DNA of 9,357 nucleotides. Origin: UBA6115 sp964629345. Lineage in GTDB: Bacteria > Bacillota > Clostridia > Christensenellales > Aristaeellaceae. The stretch is taken from the NCBI GenBank assembly GCA_964629345.1, contig CAZVSG010000088.1:1-9357 (forward strand). The letters are read 5' to 3'. The notes beneath the pieces are model-generated. The model ran no database searches, was not told where the DNA came from, and saw nothing but the letters and a program-made list of their open reading frames with translations. Below, in pieces: positions 6,487-9,357 of the stretch; position 1 is the stretch's first letter, and each line of letters opens with the position of its first letter. The position numbers and the translations under genes were made by a program.

Positions 6487-7605
6487 ATGGCAGCCAAACG
6501 TGATTATTATGAGGTGCTGGGCGTCGACCGCAAGGCGAGCACGGAGGAGATCAAAAGAGCCTACCGTAAACTGGCCAAGGAGTCGCACCCCGACCTTCAT
6601 CCGAATGACAAGACGGCTGAGGCGCGGTTCAAGGAGATCAACGAAGCCAACGAAGTGCTCTCAGACCCTCAGAAGCGCGCAGCCTATGACCAGTATGGGA
6701 TGGACGGCCCCCCCGCGGGCGGGTTCGGAGGCTTCGGCGGATTCGACGGCAGCGGATTCAGCGGGTTCGACTCCATCTTTGACCAACTGTTCGGCGGCGC
6801 AGCAGGCGGACGCGCCCAGCGGCGCAATGCGCCGATCCGCGGCCGGGACATCCTGTTCAATATGCGCATCGAGTTTGATGAAGCCGCCTTCGGCGCAACC
6901 AAGTCATTTGACTTCCTGCGCGCGGAACTGTGCGGCTCCTGCAAGGGGACCGGCGGCAAGGACGGCGCAAAACCAACATCCTGTCCGGTGTGCAAGGGCA
7001 CAGGCCAGGTGCGTTCGGGCAGCGGTTTCATGGTGACCGTTCGGACCTGCACGTCCTGCGGCGGAAGCGGCCAGGTGGTCTCCGATCCCTGCAGCACCTG
7101 CTCCGGCACAGGCCGTGTCAGGAACAAGCGTACCGCCAACATCACCATTCCCCCGGGCGCCGACGAGGGCCAGGTGTTTGTAATGAACGGCCAGGGTGAA
7201 CCCGGGCAGAACGGCGGACCCAGCGGCGACCTGCAGATCGCCATCAGCGTCAAGCCGCACAAGCTGTTCAAGCGCGAGGGCACCACGCTGTACCTGGACA
7301 TGCCGATCTCCTTTACCCAGGCAGCCCTTGGCGCGACGATCGACATCCCCACTTTGAAGAACAAGATCAGCCACAAAATCCCCGAAGGCACCCAGGAAGG
7401 CGCGCTGCTGCGCATCAAGGGCGAGGGCATCCAGCAGCTTCATGGTTCATCCCGCGGCGACCTGGTGGTCCGGGTGCACGTGGAGATCCCGAAGCGCCTG
7501 AGCGAGAAGCAGAAGGAACTGCTGCGCGCATTTGATCAGGCAAGCACTGGAAAAGAGTATGAAAACAGGAAAAGTTTCCTGGACAGGGTCAAGGAATTGT
7601 TCTGA
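6487..7605 (+). CDS. dnaJ: Chaperone protein DnaJ (class I Hsp40)
   Basis: DnaJ is the cochaperone that binds unfolded proteins, hands them to DnaK and stimulates its ATPase. All class I parts are present in 372 residues (E. coli 376): the J domain (about 5-70) with HPD at 34-36; a Gly/Phe-rich stretch (79-104) ending in DSIFDQLFGG; four zinc-binding CxxCxGxG repeats at C149/C152, C166/C169, C188/C191 and C202/C205; two beta-rich client domains; and a C-terminal dimer segment ending SFLDRVKELF. The residue before HPD is Ser where Tyr is common, a mild variant. Purines before the ATG give two overlapping signals, GGGAGG at 6469-6474 and AAAGG at 6477-6481. It is the last gene of the operon: a hairpin separates it from dnaK, and a terminator starts 35 nt after its stop. 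Confidence 0.99.
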   Translation: MAAKRDYYEVLGVDRKASTEEIKRAYRKLAKESHPDLHPNDKTAEARFKEINEANEVLSDPQKRAAYDQYGMDGPPAGGFGGFGGFDGSGFSGFDSIFDQLFGGAAGGRAQRRNAPIRGRDILFNMRIEFDEAAFGATKSFDFLRAELCGSCKGTGGKDGAKPTSCPVCKGTGQVRSGSGFMVTVRTCTSCGGSGQVVSDPCSTCSGTGRVRNKRTANITIPPGADEGQVFVMNGQGEPGQNGGPSGDLQIAISVKPHKLFKREGTTLYLDMPISFTQAALGATIDIPTLKNKISHKIPEGTQEGALLRIKGEGIQQLHGSSRGDLVVRVHVEIPKRLSEKQKELLRAFDQASTGKEYENRKSFLDRVKELF

Positions 7606-7640
7606 TACTGAGATAAAGTCAGGCCTCAGGTCAGACCGCG

Positions 7641-7679
7641 AAAGAAGACACCGCTTCCCGTCTGCGGCGTCTTCTTTTT
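7641..7679 (+). terminator. Intrinsic terminator of the dnaK operon
   Basis: AAAGAAGACACCGC (7641-7654) pairs with GCGGCGTCTTCTTT (7664-7677) over 14 positions with a single A-C mismatch, around a 9-nt loop. The right arm runs into TTTTT (7675-7679). It follows the dnaJ stop by 35 nt. On the minus strand the same stem ends in CTTCTTT, so it may also stop phosphohexomutase transcripts, whose gene ends at 7723. Confidence 0.9.
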
Positions 7680-7722
7680 ATGGGGATATTCCGATGTTCA
7701 GCCATTTGGCGGCGTATGGAAA

Positions 7723-9156
7723 TCACCGTTCCACCAGCGCGCCGATATGATCCCTGAATCTCCTGACATACTCCTTTGCCTGCTTTTCATCCTGTGCCTC
7801 GGCACACAGTCGGACCAGCGGTTCGGTGCCCGAAAACCGGCAGACGGCAAAGCCGCCGTCTGAAAAATAGACTTTGCATCCATCCAGATAGGAGACGCGG
7901 TCGATCGGCGTTCCAAAAACCGGCAGGTTTTTCCGTTCCATCAAGTCATGGTAAACGGCGTCTTTCCCCCCGGCCGGGAGGAGCAGGCTCTCCTCAGTCA
8001 TCACATGGCTGCCGAGCCTCTCATACAGGCCGTCCATGATCTGGGACGGGCTCCTGTTCAGCGCGCAGATCGCCTCGACAAACAAGGCCGCCGCATAGAT
8101 CGAATCCTTGCCGGGAATGTGTCCGCGGACCGTCAGGCCGCCTGAGGACTCGCCCCCCAGAACCGCGTCCACCTCATCAAGTTTGCTGGATATATGTTTG
8201 AACCCGACAGGCACCTCGTAGCACTTCTCCCCGAAGGACTCTGCCAGCCTGTCCAGCATGTGCGTGGTGGACATGTTGCGCACCACCGGCCCGGACCAGC
8301 CCCTGTATTCATGCAGATAATAATACAGGAGCACGAGGATCTCATTGGCGGTCATGTAGCGGCCGTTGCTGTCGATGATCCCGAGCCGGTCGCCGTCGCC
8401 GTCAAAGGCGATGCCGAGGTCATACCCCTGCTTTGTCACCTTCTGGCGCAGTTCGAACAGGCTCAGCTCACTCGGCGCCGGCAGATGCCCGCCGAAGTAG
8501 GCGTCCCGCTCAAAGTGGATGTGGTCCACCGTGCAGCGGGCACTGTACAGCAGGACCATCAGCGGATAAGCGCCGGAGCCGTACATCGGGTCAAACAGGA
8601 TCCGAAGGCCGCGTTCACGGATCACGTCCATGCGGGTCTTTGACTGGATGTCGTCGATAAAATCATTGAAGGGGTTCTTCAGATAGATTACGAGCCCCTT
8701 TTCCTCAGCGAGGGAAAACGGGATGGATCCTGGCTCCCTTCCTTCCTTCTCCGCCCTTTCAATGTGCTCCTCCAGATGCTTTGTGACCTCTTCGGGGGCG
8801 TCGCGTCCCCCCTGAACGATCAGCTTGATGCCGTTATATGCGGGCGGATTATGGCTGGCGGTCACCTGGACGCCATAGAACAAGCCTTTTGCCTTGACAG
8901 TATGCATGACCAGCGGGGTGGGGGCCGTGCGCTTCATAAACCACACGCTGATCCCCTGCGAGCAAAGCGTCTCCGCGATCCAGCGCGCAGCGTCAAAGGA
9001 CAGGAAACGACGGTCAAAGCCCACCATGACCGGTTTGTCCTGCTGATTTTCCTCAAGGATCATCTCCGCCAGGGCATGCGCCGCCTTGCGGATATTGTCA
9101 TAGACAAAGTCCTTGCCGATGATCCCCCGCCATCCGCCTGTGCCGAACCTGATCAT
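7723..9156 (-). CDS. Alpha-D-phosphohexomutase (phosphoglucomutase/phosphomannomutase family)
   Basis: This cytoplasmic enzyme moves a phosphate between C1 and C6 of a hexose, probably interconverting glucose-1-P and glucose-6-P or the mannose equivalents, to link central metabolism with glycogen, sugar nucleotides and cell-envelope polymers. It has 477 residues with all four family motifs in order: the active-site phosphoserine S101 in TASHNP; the metal loop DGDGD (252-256); the sugar-binding loop GGESSGG (334-340); and the phosphate-binding loop RFSGTEP (440-446). The N-terminal FGTGGWRG (4-11) is also typical. The ATG at 9156 follows a GAGG (9167-9164) by 7 nt, right after a strong promoter, so the start is secure. 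The GESSGG loop fits glucose and mannose phosphomutases; the shorter GlmM type is unlikely. Choosing between PGM and PMM needs phylogeny. The gene appears monocistronic. Confidence 0.94.
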   Translation of the reverse strand: MIRFGTGGWRGIIGKDFVYDNIRKAAHALAEMILEENQQDKPVMVGFDRRFLSFDAARWIAETLCSQGISVWFMKRTAPTPLVMHTVKAKGLFYGVQVTASHNPPAYNGIKLIVQGGRDAPEEVTKHLEEHIERAEKEGREPGSIPFSLAEEKGLVIYLKNPFNDFIDDIQSKTRMDVIRERGLRILFDPMYGSGAYPLMVLLYSARCTVDHIHFERDAYFGGHLPAPSELSLFELRQKVTKQGYDLGIAFDGDGDRLGIIDSNGRYMTANEILVLLYYYLHEYRGWSGPVVRNMSTTHMLDRLAESFGEKCYEVPVGFKHISSKLDEVDAVLGGESSGGLTVRGHIPGKDSIYAAALFVEAICALNRSPSQIMDGLYERLGSHVMTEESLLLPAGGKDAVYHDLMERKNLPVFGTPIDRVSYLDGCKVYFSDGGFAVCRFSGTEPLVRLCAEAQDEKQAKEYVRRFRDHIGALVER

Positions 9157-9170
9157 ATCAACACCTCAAT

Positions 9171-9190
9171 TCACATCCTGTGCGATGTGA
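9171..9190 (-). promoter_or_regulatory. Inverted repeat at the phosphohexomutase start site
   Basis: TCACATC-N6-GATGTGA is a perfect 7-bp inverted repeat. It lies between the -10 box (9193-9198) and the ribosome-binding site, covering the predicted transcription start near 9186. That is a classic repressor position. The half-sites are arranged opposite to a CRP site (TGTGA-N6-TCACA), and I cannot assign a regulator. Confidence 0.4.
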
Positions 9191-9192
9191 TG

Positions 9193-9221
9193 ATTATACT
9201 GCTGTTCACCCAAAATGTCAG
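9193..9221 (-). promoter_or_regulatory. Sigma-A promoter of the phosphohexomutase gene
   Basis: Read on the minus strand, CTGACA (9221-9216; five of six) and a perfect TATAAT (9198-9193) are separated by 17 bp. Transcription would start near 9186, about 30 nt before the ATG at 9156. This is one of the best promoter matches in the window and suggests substantial expression unless repressed. Confidence 0.85.
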
Positions 9222-9255
9222 GTGCCGCAGGAATCCATCCCCGGTCCCCGTCCGG

Positions 9256-9291
9256 AAAAAGAAAACCCTGAGCCTATACGGACTGCAGGGT
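9256..9291 (-). terminator. Intrinsic terminator of the tRNA-Arg transcript
   Basis: On the minus strand ACCCTG (9291-9286) pairs with CAGGGT (9270-9265). The stem is extended inside by AG/CT and CC/GG pairs around a GTATA loop. TTTCTTTTT follows directly (9264-9256). It begins 4 nt after the tRNA 3' end and lies upstream of the phosphohexomutase promoter, so the two genes are transcribed separately. Confidence 0.88.
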
Positions 9292-9295
9292 CATC

Positions 9296-9357
9296 TGGCG
9301 CACCCGGCGCGATTCGAACGCGCGGCCTTCAGAGTCGGAGTCTGACGCTCTATCCAG
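9296..9357 (-). tRNA. tRNA-Arg (anticodon CCG), 5' end outside the window
   Basis: The minus strand contains, in order, the end of the D arm (GGATAGAGC), an anticodon stem TCAGA/TCTGA around the loop CTCCGAC, and a short variable loop. It then shows a T arm GCGCG-TTCGAAT-CGCGC, the 3' acceptor strand CGGGTGC, discriminator G and an encoded CCA. The anticodon CCG (plus-strand CGG at 9336-9338) reads the arginine codon CGG. The first roughly 15 nt, including the 5' acceptor strand, lie beyond the window, so the gene is partial only because of the cut. Confidence 0.96.

Noticed and set aside
6464..7036. Plus-strand open frame overlapping dnaJ in another frame
   Set aside because: Arg/Ser/Ala-rich translation typical of an out-of-frame shadow; dnaJ itself is unambiguous in the other frame.
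8194..8643. Plus-strand open frames opposite the phosphohexomutase
   Set aside because: No domain, no ribosome-binding site, and fully inside a well-supported gene on the other strand.

Overview
The window looks like ordinary chromosomal DNA from a fairly GC-rich Gram-positive bacterium, most likely an anaerobic member of the Clostridia. Three things support this: the gene order hrcA-grpE-dnaK-dnaJ behind a perfect CIRCE operator, a DnaK that lacks the N-terminal insert of Gram-negative DnaKs, and Bacillus-type ribosome-binding sites and promoters. The genus cannot be named from this sequence, and the GC-rich impression is by eye, not counted.

Layout, left to right. (1) 1-221 is a leader with a good sigma-A promoter and a strong hairpin; it feeds a GH1 beta-glucosidase (222-1589, +). 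(2) An NADPH-type aldo/keto reductase (1622-2464, -) converges on it; a hairpin covers both stop codons. (3) A roughly 400-bp divergent spacer holds a candidate reductase promoter and the heat-shock promoter. (4) The heat-shock operon follows: promoter 2875-2903, CIRCE 2914-2940, hrcA (2974-4002), grpE (4018-4560), dnaK (4598-6424), dnaJ (6487-7605), then an intrinsic terminator at 7641-7679. An 11-bp GC hairpin sits between dnaK and dnaJ. (5) An alpha-D-phosphohexomutase (7723-9156, -) converges on dnaJ. It has a near-consensus promoter and an inverted repeat at its start site. (6) A minus-strand tRNA-Arg(CCG), cut by the window end, has its own terminator at 9256-9291.

How the genes work together. 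HrcA represses its own operon at CIRCE. GrpE, DnaK and DnaJ form one chaperone cycle: DnaJ delivers clients and triggers ATP hydrolysis by DnaK, and GrpE releases ADP. The beta-glucosidase and phosphohexomutase both belong to hexose metabolism, but they are about 6 kb apart and not co-transcribed, so a direct link is only inference.

I found no mobile element, CRISPR array, phage gene or defence system, and no sign of an undescribed system. The items worth a second look are regulatory: the dnaK-dnaJ hairpin, the structured beta-glucosidase leader, the palindrome at the phosphohexomutase start site, and an unusual DnaK C-terminal tail.
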